64,000 nt of DNA from assembly GCA_009760855.2 (NCBI GenBank), contig WPIO01000070.1, forward strand, positions 877,501 through 941,500, read 5' to 3'. The notes under the pieces are model-generated. The model was not told the origin of the DNA. It did not search any database and saw nothing but the letters and a program-made list of their open reading frames with translations. The DNA is from Cristatella mucedo (lineage: Eukaryota; Bryozoa; Phylactolaemata; Cristatellidae). A program made the translations under genes and the position numbers. The first letter of the stretch is position 1. Each line of letters opens with the position of its first letter. Shown piece after piece: positions 21,372-33,335 of the stretch.

Positions 21372-21520
21372 TGGGCTTTAATGCTTCATTCGTGTAGTTT
21401 ATCAAGCATCATACCACTCGCCATTCAATCGCATTTCCATTTGCAGCAAATGTATAGCGCCTAGAAGGAGATTTAGTTCTCGGAGGGAGCTTTATCAAGA
21501 ATATTATTATTATTATTCAC
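21372..21520 (+). mobile_element. LINE-A 3' end
   Basis: Fragment of the LINE-A 3' UTR from TTTATCAAGCATCATACCACT through the hairpin (TAGCGCCTAGAAGGAGATTTAG) to (ATT)n. Confidence 0.8.
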
Positions 21521-21970
21521 TCAATAAAGAGATTTTTCCAAAGCTATTTAAATCTAAGCCAGCGTTCAACCGGTACTTAATAGGTCTGGGTAGGATTACA
21601 TGGTCTTCTTTCTTCCCTTTAGTTCAAAATTATTATAAAAATGAGAGCTAAGCACCTTGCAGAGCCCACTGCACGACCGATTGCTCTCGTACGTAATATC
21701 GCATGATTAATGACGTCCTAGGTAGCCATAATGATTGTAATACTGGTCATGCCTTAGTCCTGCTTGACTAAAGCTGCGACATAATCACAGTATAGGGACT
21801 GCTCACGGAAGTGACTAGTGATTATCTAACAATTACTATGCTAACAATTTCACCCGGCTCTCTCCAGACTAGGCTAATGTATATTATTGGCAAGTGGTCG
21901 AACAGCTATACTCAAGCCCGCGACCACAGTCGTCTGAGGTAAGCAACTTCTCCTCGGTCTTTACAGGCGA
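21521..21970. other. Unassigned sequence
   Basis: No recognised feature. It precedes the (AAT)n start of the next LINE-A end. Confidence 0.45.
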
Positions 21971-21971
21971 G

Positions 21972-22142
21972 CATGTTATAATAATAATAATAATAATAAT
22001 AATTCACTTGATAAAGCGCCCTCGGAGAACTTAATCTCTCTCTAGGCGCTTTACATTTGCTGCAAAGTGAATGCAATTGAATGGTAAGTAAAATCATGCT
22101 TGAAAAACAAACAAAATGAATAATATGGTTAGGAGTGACAAT
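21972..22142 (-). mobile_element. LINE-A 3' end
   Basis: (AAT)8-type tail, near-perfect hairpin (CTTGATAAAGCGCCCTCGG..CTCTAGGCGC) and the CAAACAAAATGAATAATATGG UTR segment. It stops within the 3' UTR. Confidence 0.9.
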
Positions 22143-22709
22143 AACCTATGGGCCAAACCAGGCCTCCTAATTCAGTGGCTCGCCGAGGAGCAGACATCGA
22201 AGGGCCTTTAGATAGCCACTGCGTGAACGACGATGCCTATTAAAGTATAAAAAAACACACGGTGACCGTTAATTAACCTGAGGCCGGGTAAGGGTTGAGT
22301 GTGACGTGAAATACTCAGCAGCGTAACGCCGCCCTTTGCGCGTCTGCGGATTTACTGACAGAGATGTGAGAGCAACGCGTAAGTAGACAGCCAAGTAAAG
22401 GCAAATCGTACGCGCTCCTTAGCAGCGAGTGGAAGAGCTGAGGCGCCGGAGCCGGAGACGCTATGGTTGAATAAACGGCAGCCAATACGATCGCGAGCCC
22501 TTTGTCGCGTCATTCGACGATCGTCATTCGATTGGCCCAATCGCCGCCAAGTAAAGCGGCGGATTCGAGCGGCCTAGTCGAGTGGGGCGGCCTGCGTGAG
22601 ACCAGAGCGAGCAGAGCAGAGCGCCCTCTGTCGCAGACTGAGAATGAGGCTCTCGCACACCGAGTCAGCTTTTGGTCACTGGCTGCAGGTAGAGCGCAGC
22701 GAGAGCGCA
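22143..22709. promoter_or_regulatory. CpG-rich block with CCAAT motifs, possible promoter
   Basis: CpG-dense compared with its AT-rich flanks. CGATTGGCCCAATCG at 22529-22543 is a near-palindrome containing CCAAT in both directions, an NF-Y-type site. No TATA box or exon could be assigned, so direction is unknown. Confidence 0.3.
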
Positions 22710-22923
22710 GATCTCCTGACTTGACCACATTTAAAGAGGAACTAAGAACGCATCGATTTATCGCATCATTTTATGTGTCCATGTGATTCGTCCTCTTGTG
22801 TGCTGCTTATGCTTGCGGACACTGTGCATGTTGCCACTAACCGTATCTGCATGTTGACCCTGTGCATGTCACATCTAACCATGTTATGCTCGTTGTTTAT
22901 TGAGCATGCTACCACTACGCATT
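22710..22923 (+). mobile_element. LINE-A C-terminus and partial 3' UTR
   Basis: Encodes the end of the ORF (SPDLTTFKEELRTHRF) followed by the CACTGTGCATGTTGCC 3' UTR repeats. It is cut before the hairpin where the next copy starts in opposite orientation. Confidence 0.8.
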
Positions 22924-23522
22924 GATCAAGTCAGGGGATGTCGTGGTGCAAATCGGGACTGAGTTCCAGGATTTTGGAGCATACGAACTAGAGTATCCAA
23001 AGGGTTTGAGATTCGCACGAGGTATAGGTAAATGGTTGGATTCCGAAATGTGGGTGGTATCATGCTTAGCCTGATGGGGCAGTAGATCTGAGAGATAGGC
23101 TGGAGCCAAAGAATGAAGGGACCTAAAGTGTGTGACAGAATGCCGAAGACGATGCGTTGCTTGACTGGGAGAGAGTGCAGGTCAGCGAGAAATGGTGAGA
23201 TATTGCAACTGCGACGCTCACGACAGACAAGCCCAGCTGCAAAGTTTTGCACCAGTTGTGAGTGCCTGACTGCTCAGGCCGGCAGACAAGCACGCAGAGA
23301 GTTCAGAAGTCGAGACGGGATGTCACAAATGCACCGAACAATTTAGATGTGGCATGCCTGTCTAAACAAGTCCACATTTTAGAATTGTTATATAGCTGAA
23401 AGTAGACATACTTTACTGTTGAGCCGATGTGGTCGTCTAATGAAAGGTCATTTTGGAATAGGACACCTAGGTTTCGTGCAGATTCAACAGGAGATATGCT
23501 GGAAGAGCCGATTTTGGGCAAA
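22924..23522 (-). mobile_element. LINE-A RT C-terminal fragment
   Basis: Minus-strand reading gives KIGSSSISPVESARNLGVLFQN, DDHIGSTVKYVYFQL and SFAPAYLSDLLPHQAK-type segments in shifting frames. It has no 3' UTR or tail and meets the plus-strand copy at homologous ORF ends, suggesting an inversion-type junction. Confidence 0.85.
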
Positions 23523-24830
23523 CCTATAGATTTTAGTTCTTTCCCTCAAGCTAACCACGCATATGTAAGTGCTCCTGACTAGAGCTTTTGAGCGTCCTAG
23601 TTTCATAAGAGGCACAGTATTGTAGTTTCACGGTATATCACAGTGGCTTACTTTTGTGGCTACTAAAAGACACATGCAAGCGTATATGGCAATGCTATTA
23701 TCCGGACAAACCGATTTAAAGCACTTAAGTATTACAGCCAATCAAAGTATTACGAATTAATAGAAGCTGGCTATATTAAGGCTCCGAAGCCCTTAAGTCG
23801 CGTAAATTAACTAACCGCATGTTGTCAGTTGTCACAGCAAAGCTAATGCTTTGTTGGTTGTGGGTAAAATGACCGCGCGAAATTCTTAGGCCTTACTAGA
23901 CGCTTCGATGGTAACTCCACTATCATATGTCGTAGAGAAGCTTTTCAAACTCCCTAAATTTATGCGCTAATTTCTATTTTTCTAAATGTACAGCCGGATT
24001 TATAGGATGAATACTGTTACATTCTCCAGTTTTAAATCAGAATAGAAAGCTTTACATTAACAAGCGGAAAAGTAAGGTTCGGATTGTCGTGAGAAATGAA
24101 AGGACCTTATGGCTCAATCCCATAGTGACGAGTAATCGGCCGTATTGAAAAAAACGGTATGTACAAAGGCGATTTATATAGGTACACTAAATTCTTCAAA
24201 ATAACTAGGTTTTACAAAACGGTAACGCTAGCAATTAATTTAAAACATGGTTGCGATCGTTACCTCATGGAGAAAGTGCGAATACAGTGATGCACCAGAG
24301 GACAGCGATAAGCTGGATGCTGATAATCTGGCACACTGCGATAATCTAGAATGCTGCAACAAATTAACTAGGGTATATACAATAATATCGAAACAGATCA
24401 TATATATATATATAATTTATTTAATGAAATAAATATGTATACTGAATTTATCGAAACAATCTGTGGTTCCCCAGGGTGTTACATAAATGGCTAATTGATA
24501 TTGTTTGCACGCCGCAGGCTCACGCAAGCCAAGCGATGAAGCATCGCACGCTAGCGTTCCTTATCTTTCGCCACGGTCATGTTCTGCGCCAAGGGATGCT
24601 TTGACTCCATTCGAATATAGTATTCAATTAGTTTGGCAGCCCGTAAGTCTATCTTCATATTTTGCAGAATCGCAATGCTCTATAACTTTTCGAAATCGCA
24701 AAATGCATGCATGCAATCGACGCGTAAATACCCTAGAGCCGTTTTCATGCGTCAATTCTGAGGCTGTCACTCTCTTCGGAGATGTGTTATGAACCTGTGA
24801 ATGTTATGAACGTTATGAACTTGTCGCTAG
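23523..24830. other. Unassigned AT-rich sequence
   Basis: No repeat family or gene recognised. It contains a TATATATATATA run near 24401-24413. The open frame at 24505-24792 (95 codons) has no domain or trusted splice signals. Confidence 0.45.
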
Positions 24831-25170
24831 TGCAACGCTTGCTCAGAGAAGGCGATCGCTCGCTGCTGCCACTCTGCGGACGCCAGAGCAGCGCTCGCTG
24901 TAATGCTCGCTGTAATGCTCGCTGTAATGCTCGCTGGACTCGCTAGCTCGAGAGAGTAGAGCTCAGCTCAGCTCCTCCTCTAGCTCGTCTTGCTCTCGCG
25001 CGCTGTCGGCAGACGGCAGCGTCAGCGTCAGCGTCAAAAGTTTTGCATCCGGTCTTACCTTTCTAAGGCGCGTAAGAAGTTTGCCTTCAAATTTTGATGG
25101 CGCGCATTTGCGTCTTCATTTACCGCCGCATTCTCTTAGCCGATGCACGCGTCTACTAGTTACTTCAGAT
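24831..25170 (+). promoter_or_regulatory. CpG-rich block upstream of the prodomain-like frame
   Basis: GC- and CpG-rich with a 12-base tandem repeat (GCTCGCTGTAAT, 3.7 units at 24893-24936) and GCGTCAGCGTCAGCGTC. Its position just upstream of 25175-25570 fits a promoter or 5' UTR. Confidence 0.35.
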
Positions 25171-25174
25171 TCTG

Positions 25175-25401
25175 ATGTGCATCAACCTGATTTCCGCTGC
25201 TGTTATCTGGACCCGCGAAGAACGATACGGCGGAGGCGAACTTCCAGACGACGACGACGACGACGACGTCGGGGAGGATGCGCGTGACGAGGAAGAAATA
25301 TTCAATGAGACGCCGCAGAGAAATGTCAGCGATTTCATTTTCGTCGAAGAGGCCGACCTCGACAATCTAATGACTAAGAAGCAGCTCAAAGAGATGTCGC
25401 A

Positions 25402-25435
<34 letters not shown>

Positions 25436-25570
25436 GATTACCACACTGATGGTAAATACATTGAGGTGCCAAAGATGGGTGGCGGCCCGATGGAGATTGG
25501 CGAAGTGGACTCGGTCCAGGTCGGAGATATGCTGCTGACGAAGGAGCAATATAACAGGATGTTTAACTAG
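25175..25570 (+). CDS. Astacin prodomain-like open frame (131 codons)
   Basis: Starts at ATG 25175 after an in-frame stop, or continues from an upstream exon via the acceptor-like TTACTTCAG at 25169. Residues 2-12 are weakly hydrophobic and could be part of a signal peptide. An acidic tract with seven consecutive Asp (GAC repeat), a run of eight Pro (CCG repeat) and the C-terminal VGDMLLTKEQYNRMF follow. G-D-x-x-L-T-x-E-Q is typical of astacin propeptides, where the Asp caps the zinc; the usual Phe before it is Val here. The stop at 25568-25570 leaves no catalytic domain. Either this exon should splice at a weak donor (A/GTAACC, 25569/25570) or the gene is broken. Composition is unlike the surrounding repeats. 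Confidence 0.45.
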
Positions 25571-25875
25571 TAACCATGAGGGTTTTTTTGAGTTAGCTTC
25601 AACCGAGATCGCGTACTCGCACGTCGAAGGACAGGAGCGGGGAGTCACGTGACTCGCATGTCGTCTGCCAACCGCACGGATTGACTGTACCGAGCCCAGC
25701 GTGGCCCGCTTGCTCACGGTCGGTGAGTTGAGAGTCGGTGTGAAGCTATGCAATGGCATAAGCTAATTTATGGCTGGAAGTGGTACTCGACGTGCTCGTT
25801 AATTTATGCAGCGCGTGTAGCGTGAGTCCACAGATACACGTATACCTGTACTGGATATGTATACATATAAAGTAA

Positions 25876-25920
<45 letters not shown>

Positions 25921-26734
25921 CACGCGCACTAATGCAGGCATGCATTAGTGCTGCACGTACAGTACGCAAGCCGTGATACCCTGGGTTCGGTGCTTCGGTG
26001 GTTATTCGTGGTGCCACGGCCAGCGATAGCGCCATTAGGAGCACTGTCTTTGCAGCCTAGTTATGTCCTGACTTGGAAGTTGCTGTATCCGTTCATAACA
26101 CTATTCCTTGCTGACGCGAGGCAAATGCCGGTTAAGCTGGAAAACCCTTTGTATATTATTTAACAATAACGGTAGTAATAAATTTGAATATTTGCACCCT
26201 CGGATAACTTAGCAATTTTTCTAGGCTCTCTACATAGGCTGTAAAGCAGGGCTCGGCAAAAAATTTCGGACTTCTAGATTACTTCAGGAGCTCAAGAAGG
26301 CACGCCAGAAGAAACTACGCCCATCCCGCTAAACTAAAATAAACTAAAATCCCGCAGGCCGACTGAGTGGACTTGGCGAGACGAATGAACAAGCGAAGGC
26401 CAGTCGCAAAGGCCAAGGCCGTACAGGGGTACTAGCTAGGCCGTATATGGCCTAAAGGCCGGAATTTGCCGACCTCTTCTGTAAAGTAAGCGCGATGCAT
26501 GATGGTTAGTGGTAATGTGCTGTACGAAATTGAGCCGCACATGAGCTGCTTCGGGCTTGCAATGCGCTGTCTCAGTTAGAATGAAGTAGACTGATTTCAT
26601 AGTCGTACGTTTCTTAGCTCACACTGAAGATAATTTAATTTAATTACATCTTTTTGAGTAATACATGATGTTAAATTATGTCGGATAATATAGGCTCAAG
26701 AAACGCATAAGGCAAGCATGGGCTCTTTCCTCAT
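25571..26734. other. Unassigned sequence with microsatellite
   Basis: A (CA)n run lies at about 25877-25916. Positions 26005-26060 resemble 4975-5035 and may be a dispersed repeat. An AATAAA lies near 26175. No further astacin-like exon was found on the plus strand here. Confidence 0.45.
25877..25916. repeat. (CA)n microsatellite
   Basis: About 20 uninterrupted CA units. Confidence 0.95.
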
Positions 26735-26895
26735 GTGAATGTCACCTCTAACATTGTCATACATGATGACATTGCGCATTCTACCACTAATCATTTGATC
26801 ATGCTTTCTTTACAGCATATGCAAAGTGCCTGGAAAGAGACTTAGTTCTCTCAGGAAACCATACAAATGTATTAATGATATTATCATTATTATGT
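26735..26895 (+). mobile_element. LINE-A-like 3' end
   Basis: GTGAATGTCACCTCTAACATTG, TTACAGCATATGCAAAGTGCC, hairpin (GGAAAGAGACTTAGTTCTCTC) and an ATTATCATTATTATG tail. It is diverged from the LINE-A consensus and closer to 2640-2745. Confidence 0.75.
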
Positions 26896-27324
26896 ACTAT
26901 GCCTATTTTCTAATTGCAGGTCAGGCTGAAATGGACTCGTCATCGGATGTCAACCAACCAAAATAGGCAGACTAAAAGAGGAGCTCTCCTTAAAATGAGA
27001 GCTTCCGCCGAACGCTAGCCAAGGCTTTCTGGGCAGCGCTCCGAAATATACACGTTATGATTCATTTATGCAGCTTTCTGTAAGCCGAAGAAAAAGACAC
27101 GAGCACTGCCGAGTCCTGATTAACTAGTCAAACTCGGCTACCATTGAAATTATCTCACAAAATAGACCCTCACGAATATTACTGACATTTTCTGAAATAA
27201 CGTTCCCTATTTTACCTTTTTTGAATGACTTTTGCGATTTTAAGCACGGAGCGTTACATTTTAAAAACTGATTGCCTCGAAGACTCAGTAGTTGGCTCCT
27301 CATTGGGGTCAATCTCAAGCTTTA

Positions 27325-27480
27325 GTCACGTGAAGCCAGTCGGACGTGCCCGCAGGGCTCTGAGAGTGCACAAACTAAAGGCACAGTCTCCAAAAAATTT
27401 GAGGTTCGCATGAGATATGGGTTAACGATGAGATTAAAAAAAGTGGGCGGTATGATGCTTAGCCTGGTGGGGAGTAGATC
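27325..27480 (-). mobile_element. LINE-A C-terminal fragment
   Basis: Minus-strand segment equal to the RTNLKSFGDRAFSSYAPKA region. It ends at 27480, exactly where another LINE-A tail begins, so it was probably the target of that insertion. Confidence 0.7.
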
Positions 27481-28157
27481 TAATAATAATAATAAAAATA
27501 CATTTGATATAGCATCCTCAGAAAACTCAGTCTCTTTCTAGGCACTTTGCATTTGCTGCAAAGGAAGCACGATCGAATGGTTAGTAGAGCATGCTCAATA
27601 AACAACAAGAATAACATGGTTAGGGGTAAAATGTACAGGATCAGCATGCAAGTGTGGTTAGTGGCAGCATGCACAGTGTCAGCACGCATAAGCACGCAAA
27701 AGACGGATCCCAGGGACCCACTAAATGCTGTGACAAATAGATGCGTTTTTAGTTTCTTTTTAAATGTGGTCAAGTCAGGAGATGTCGTGACGCAGGTCGG
27801 GAGTGAGTTCCGGGCTTTGGGAGCATACGAACTAAAGGCACGGTCTCCAAAGGATTTGAGGTTTTTACGAGGTGTAGGTCAGCAGACTCCGAAAAGCGGG
27901 TGGTACGATGCTTAGCCTTGTATGGGAGTAGATCTGAAAGGTAGGCTGGAGATCAAGAATGAAAGGACCTAAAAGTGAGTGACAAAACCTTGAAGTCAAT
28001 GCGTTGCTTGACCGGGAATCAGTGCAGGTCGGCGAGAAACGGTGTGACGTGGCAACAGCGATGCTAATGACAGACAAGCCTAGCTGCAGAGTTTTGCACA
28101 GCTGTAAGCGCCTCATTGCACAGGTTGGTCGGGAGACCATAAAGCAGTGAGTTATAG
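27481..28157 (-). mobile_element. LINE-A copy (variant A2), 5' truncated
   Basis: (AAT)n, hairpin with several changes, 3' UTR of the A2 type (CGATCGAATGGTTAGTAG) and the ORF C-terminus up to the LVQN..GLSVI region. Frameshifts break the ORF. Confidence 0.9.
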
Positions 28158-28345
28158 AACGATCCAAAAGTCTGGAAATAACTCCCGATTGGCGTCACGG
28201 CATCCCCTAACTTAGCGAAACATAAAATAAGCTGTAAACACACCTGTTTGTGGTAGCATTTTCTGGGTCCTCATGATTCCATCTGTATAGTACCTAGAAA
28301 AATGAGTTCTCTGAGGGTTCTATAAAAATTAATTATTATTATTCT
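28158..28345 (+). mobile_element. LINE-A-like 3' end
   Basis: Plus-strand end: a degenerate TVTP-like ORF tail, TTTCTGGGTCCTCATGATTCC, a reduced hairpin (TAGAAAAATGAGTTCTCTGAGG) and TTATTATTATT. Confidence 0.7.
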
Positions 28346-29177
28346 TATATCCACCTCCTTATACTTCGTGCTTTAAAGAATATAAAGTAGATAACCTAAT
28401 GCGGATGTAATCTTGAGTAAGTCTCTGAAAAATTCAGTAATAATTTGGTTAAAGGTTGTTGAAACACTTTCGTAACATTTTGACTAGATCGCCAGAAACC
28501 ATTTGATGCTAATACATTTCTATCTGGCCCTCAAATGTTCTCATCCTTCCGAAATATTTCTCTAATTTCTTTTGTTTTGCCTGATGCACACTATTGGTTA
28601 CCCAGAGCGCCCTAAAAGACGATTATGCTTTAACGTATCTAAGAAGTATTCAAAACTAAAGAGCTACTAACCATTTACTTTCCGATGCAAGACAACATTA
28701 CGTTAGCTGAACTGTTTATTTACAGCATAACTGAACTTTTATATTTAATATTTAGCAAAATACATGCACAATTGCACCTTTTGTTTACATAGTATGCTAT
28801 TCCATGACACGTACAGATTTTATTCAAAGTCAGTTACATTTTTGTTTTGCAGTCCTGGGGTATGCTGCAAAAAGTAGTCCGTTTTTGGTTGTGCCTAGTT
28901 TATTGTAAGCCTGTGAAATTAGAATAATGGCGACACATGTCTTTCTAAATTCTGTTGATTTGAAGTAGATCAGGTAGAATCAAGATATTGTGAATATTCG
29001 GACGTGCATTCAACTATTAATTGAACGTTTGATAAGGCTTCTTCATCAATTGCAGCTCTCTTTTGTTTCTCTCAAGCTTCCTCCGGAGATCATCGGATGA
29101 CCTCCGGTTTGCGACATCGTCATAGATGCAAGCCTGCAAGTTTGGCTGAATACTACAAAGATAAAGAACAGAGATTA
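28346..29177. other. Unassigned AT-rich sequence
   Basis: No open frame of interest and no known repeat seen. Confidence 0.5.
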
Positions 29178-29879
29178 TAATAATAATATAATATTAATAA
29201 TAATTCACTTGATAAAGCGCCCTCAGAGAACTTAATCTCTCTCTAGGCGCTTTATATTTGCTGTAAAGTGAAATGCAATTGAATAGTAAGTAAAATCATG
29301 CTTGAAAAACAAACGAAATGAATAATATGGTTAGGGGTGACATGCACAGGGTCAGCATGCAAATGTGGTTAGTGGCAGCATGCACAGTGTCAGCACGCAT
29401 AAGCACATCAAGGACGAATCACAGGGACCCACTAAATGCTGTCCTAAATAGGTGTGTTTTTAAGTTTCTTTTAAATGTGGTCAGGTCAGGGGATGTTCTG
29501 ACGCAGGTCGGGAGGGAGTTCCAGGCTTTGGGAGCATATGAACTAAATGCACGGTCTCCAAAGGATTTAAGGTTTGTACGAGGTATTTATAGACTGTTGG
29601 ATTCCGAAAAGCGGGTGGTACGATGCTTGGCCTGATAGGGGAGTATGTCGGAGAGATAGGCTGGAGCCATAGAATGAAGGGACCTAAAAGTGAGCGACAA
29701 AACCTTGAAGTCAATCCGTTGCTTGACTGGTAGCCAGTGCAGGTCGGGGAGAAGTGGAGTAATGTGGCAACTTCAGTAATGGCGACAGACAAGCCTAGCT
29801 GCGGCGTTTTGCACCAGCTGCAATCGCCTGATCGCACATGCTGGTAGGCCAGTAAGCAGTGAGTTGCAGAAGTCAAGAT
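29178..29879 (-). mobile_element. LINE-A copy, 5' truncated (0.7 kb)
   Basis: Interrupted (AAT)n tail, intact hairpin, full 3' UTR and ORF C-terminus, very close to the 19655 copy. It ends in the SRLDFCNSLLTGLPACAI region at 29879. The plus-strand frame across it is only an antisense shadow. Confidence 0.95.
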
Positions 29880-30261
29880 TATACTCTATTGCGAAATAGG
29901 ATGCTGTTCCTTGAGTCATACATAGCTCTCAGCATTTAGTTACGTGTAACTGTTTTATTCAGCTGAAAAAGTAGGCCGGAGGCACTCTCTTCCATGCATA
30001 AAAAAATTAGGGAAAAATGTGCGGTCCTGTAAAAACGCACAATTATACATCAAAGACGAGGCTATTTGATTAAACTGTTGGCTGAGATGCAGCTGCAGAT
30101 AAAGGAGAAAGTTTGCCTTCAACAGGTACCTCCGAGTTACATTGTTTGTTTACATAGTGCTACTTTGGCCCAAGTTTTTAAAATATGGCTAAAATTTTAT
30201 TATTTCTTCGTGTGAACAATATGCCTGCTGCTTGCGGATGTTATCACCAAACATTTGGTAA
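29880..30261. other. Unassigned sequence
   Basis: No recognised feature. Confidence 0.45.
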
Positions 30262-30350
30262 ATGCTTTTTATACATTATCTGCAGAGTGCCTAGAAAGAG
30301 ATTCAGCTCTCTGAGAGCGCTATACAAGTGTATTAATAATAATTCTATTA
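30262..30350 (+). mobile_element. LINE-A-like 3' end
   Basis: CTGCAGAGTGCCTAGAAAGAGATTCAG, CTGAGAGCGCTATACAAGTG and a TTAATAATAATTCTATTAAATAATAAT tail. It is similar to the 62798-62950 copy. Confidence 0.7.
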
Positions 30351-30394
30351 AATAATAATCTTTGATTGCAGGGTCCGTGAGCTGAGTATTACCA

Positions 30395-31602
30395 AAAAGT
30401 AGGCCCACGCGTAGCCGGATGCGATCGCCGGAAAACGATGGTCTCTTGCCGCCCTGCGAGATCTACATCAAACGCTGCTGCAAATCACTCAAACTTAATG
30501 GTCACCGGACCTGCTATAGCGCCAGCGGCCGATTTTAACGCTTGTCTTTGGAATTCTCGCTCAATGTCTAATAACCACTAACATTACATGACTATTGACG
30601 ATAATCTCAACCTCTTTGCTTTGTGCGAGACCTGGGTGAAATCGGATAACTGCCTGACCGCAAAGAATGCCACCCTGATAGGCTACTCCTTCTTCCGTAC
30701 CCACAGATCAATTGAAACTGGTGGAAGAGTCATAATTGTCGCGCGTTCCTGCCTCAATTTCAAACCGTTTGCAGTTACCTCGTAGTAGCCTTTCAAATTA
30801 CTTGTTTTGAGCCCCTCAGAAAAAAGCTGCAAATGGTTGCTGTCAATCTATCGCCTCCCAGTTACCGAGTCTTTCTGTATATCAAATTTCTATCATCTCA
30901 TTTTGATTTTGTGGGCCAGAAATCAATCGATCTTTTCTCGTTATTGGTGATTTTAACTTTCATTTTAATTACTTAGCTGACGCCTCTAGTGTCGAATATT
31001 GCGACTCGACCAACTCATTTTCTCTTGTGGCTCATGAACACGACCCCACTCACAACATCGAGCGTTACCCACCCGATCAAATAGTCTCCCACAAGTGCAT
31101 GCTACCATCTCCTAAATTTACCAAATTCTGCTCCTCTGACCACTCAGTCTGCAGTGTATGCCTTTCATCTCAATCCCCCTTCCTACCTGCCATCATTTGT
31201 GGAATGCTACAACACGATACTTGTTGACATGCATAACGAGTTTGCACCTCTGACAAAGTGCAATGTGTACCCTCGCCCAGACGGCCTATGGTTTACCGAA
31301 AACATTAAACTAGCCAGATCTGCTAAGCGCAAGCTCGTTAAAGCAACAGCAGATCAGAACTGACTGTCCATCGTCAGTCATACGAAGACTAATGTAGATC
31401 GCGCCGCAGATCCTTGCAAAGGCTAAGTGTATCTTTTATGAAAATATGACTGATTCACTGATGCAAAATCCAAAAATATGCTGATGTCTACCGTAAAAAT
31501 CTCCTTAACCTCTCCCATGTTAGCTCCTTACACAATGTTCCTTGTAGTGATCTCGCTGATCGCTTCTCTAGCGTCTTTGTTGTCAAAAGAGAGAGAGAGA
31601 GG

Positions 31603-31698
<96 letters not shown>

Positions 31699-32580
31699 AG
31701 ATCACAGAGTCAATCCCTTAGTTAGCAGCATCGCGCTCTGAACTCATGTCCCTCAACAACCCCGCAGGACTCACCTCTCTCAATTTCGTCCGACACTTTA
31801 ATATCTATTAATACATTACAGCAGGCCACGAGTAACCTCATCCTGAAATTCATCTCTTAGTCAACGAAGAATATTAGTCCTCTAGACCTTATTCTCAATG
31901 CCCTACTTTTGTGATTCCTAGATCTGCTGCTGCCATGCATTAATAACCTAATAAAATATTTCCTTAGCCTCACCTCATGTCTCCGCACCTTTCAAGAAGG
32001 CTGTCTTTAGGCAACTCATTAAGAAAGTACAGTAGACCAAGATCAATAAGGCAGGCTCAACCAAAACTCCCTTCTACCGTTCCTATCAATGACACAGGAA
32101 CGACTTGTGGCAAACTAACTGAACAATAACTGAGCAGGTCAACTAACTAGCGACTTGTGGTAGACTAACTGAACGCTAACTGAGGAGACTAACTATCTTA
32201 TGTTGAAACTTTGAACCTAGTGAGTAAGTCCCAGTCCGGTTTTAGAGCTAATCCCTCCTCCAGAGTCAGTATTGTTTCGGGTGTATCACGACATTTTTTT
32301 TTCTCAGGAATGCAGACTTAGGTAAAGTCGATATGCTTATTTCGCTTAATGTTTTGTCAGCATTTGACACTATTGCTCACAAAATCCTTCTCGAACGCCT
32401 CTCATCTCGGCTGCGCATCCCTGACACTGCACTGCAATGCTTCAGGCATATCTCAGTGGGAGACTTCAGAGTATTGATGTGAGCGGACAAAGTTCATGCG
32501 AGGGACCACCAAAGTACGGGGTACCTCATAGCTCTGTGCTTGGGCAGCTTCTTGTCACACATCCTCGCCTCCTGACATAG
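30395..32580 (+). mobile_element. Older LINE-A relative, left part (host of a nested LINE)
   Basis: Starts near the endonuclease N-terminus. ACGCTTGTCTTTGGAATTCTCG encodes LVFGILA/ACLWNSRS-type sequence; LCETWVKSDN (endonuclease Glu motif) follows at 30620-30650 and GGRVIIV..LNFKPFAV at 30720-30777. Later parts match 17100-18500 of the better copy at clearly lower identity. A (GA)n expansion interrupts it at 31588-31697. The copy stops near 32580 within the GPVLF..TLPLAD region and resumes at 36169. Confidence 0.85.
31588..31697. repeat. (GA)n microsatellite
   Basis: About 110 bases of nearly pure GA inside the older LINE. The RERERE open frame over it has no meaning. Confidence 0.95.
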
Positions 32581-33335
32581 AGCGCTCTAACGTGCGTTCG
32601 CGTTCGATGCATAATTCTTCCGAAAGCAGAAGTTCTTACGAACGTCGTATACGGAAACGATACAGCTAAGACCCGTTTAAAGTTATTCTGATTATTATTT
32701 GACCGTAGCGCGTTAGAAATTACGTGCCTATGAATTTCTAAACGCTTATCACTTCGGGCTGCTGGGTCTCCCGCAGCCGCGGCTGCCTTAGCTACGCCAG
32801 CGGCTAGTGACCTGCATGTTAGTTATGATCGTCAGCAGCTGCTATCGCTTCGTCATCGTAGATCAAATGCATTCCTAGATGTTAATGCTGTTGCTAAGAT
32901 TCATGAACTATACATTAACAAAAGAAAAGCACCCGGAGCGGCGGCCGCGGTGGCCGGAACCGCCAGCTCAGACGCCGCTCGTTGGGCGGGAACTGCGAGC
33001 TGAGTACCCGCTCGTTCGGTATTCCTAGCATTGTCTCGAACCGCTCAGCACGCTCTCCCACATGCGTCACTGTGAATCTCGCTAACTTAGTGGTCATCAG
33101 GCCTCTTTTAACTCAATCAGCAAGACTTAACGCTTGCCTTTGGAATCCTCGCTCAATGTGCAATAAACCTCTGGTAATAAGCGACCTTATTTCCGAAAAG
33201 GTATCGACCTGCTCGCCCTAACTGAAACTTGGTAAATCGATAAACTGCCCGACAATTAAAGACGCCACCCCATCTGGTTTCTCATTCGCTCACACCCCTA
33301 GATCAATCAAAACTGGAGGTGGAGTTGCTATTATC

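Noticed and set aside
24893-24936. CRISPR-like array
   Set aside because: Direct tandem units without spacers in an animal-type genome; no cas genes.
29318-29635. Recurrent about 100-codon frame starting MNNMVRGDMHRVSMQ (also at 19204-19521, 45799-46107 and 49073-49378 on the other strand)
   Set aside because: It is the antisense of the LINE-A 3' UTR and ORF end. Its recurrence only reflects LINE copy number.
31478-31741. Frame encoding RERERE repeats
   Set aside because: Translation of a (GA)n microsatellite inside a dead LINE.
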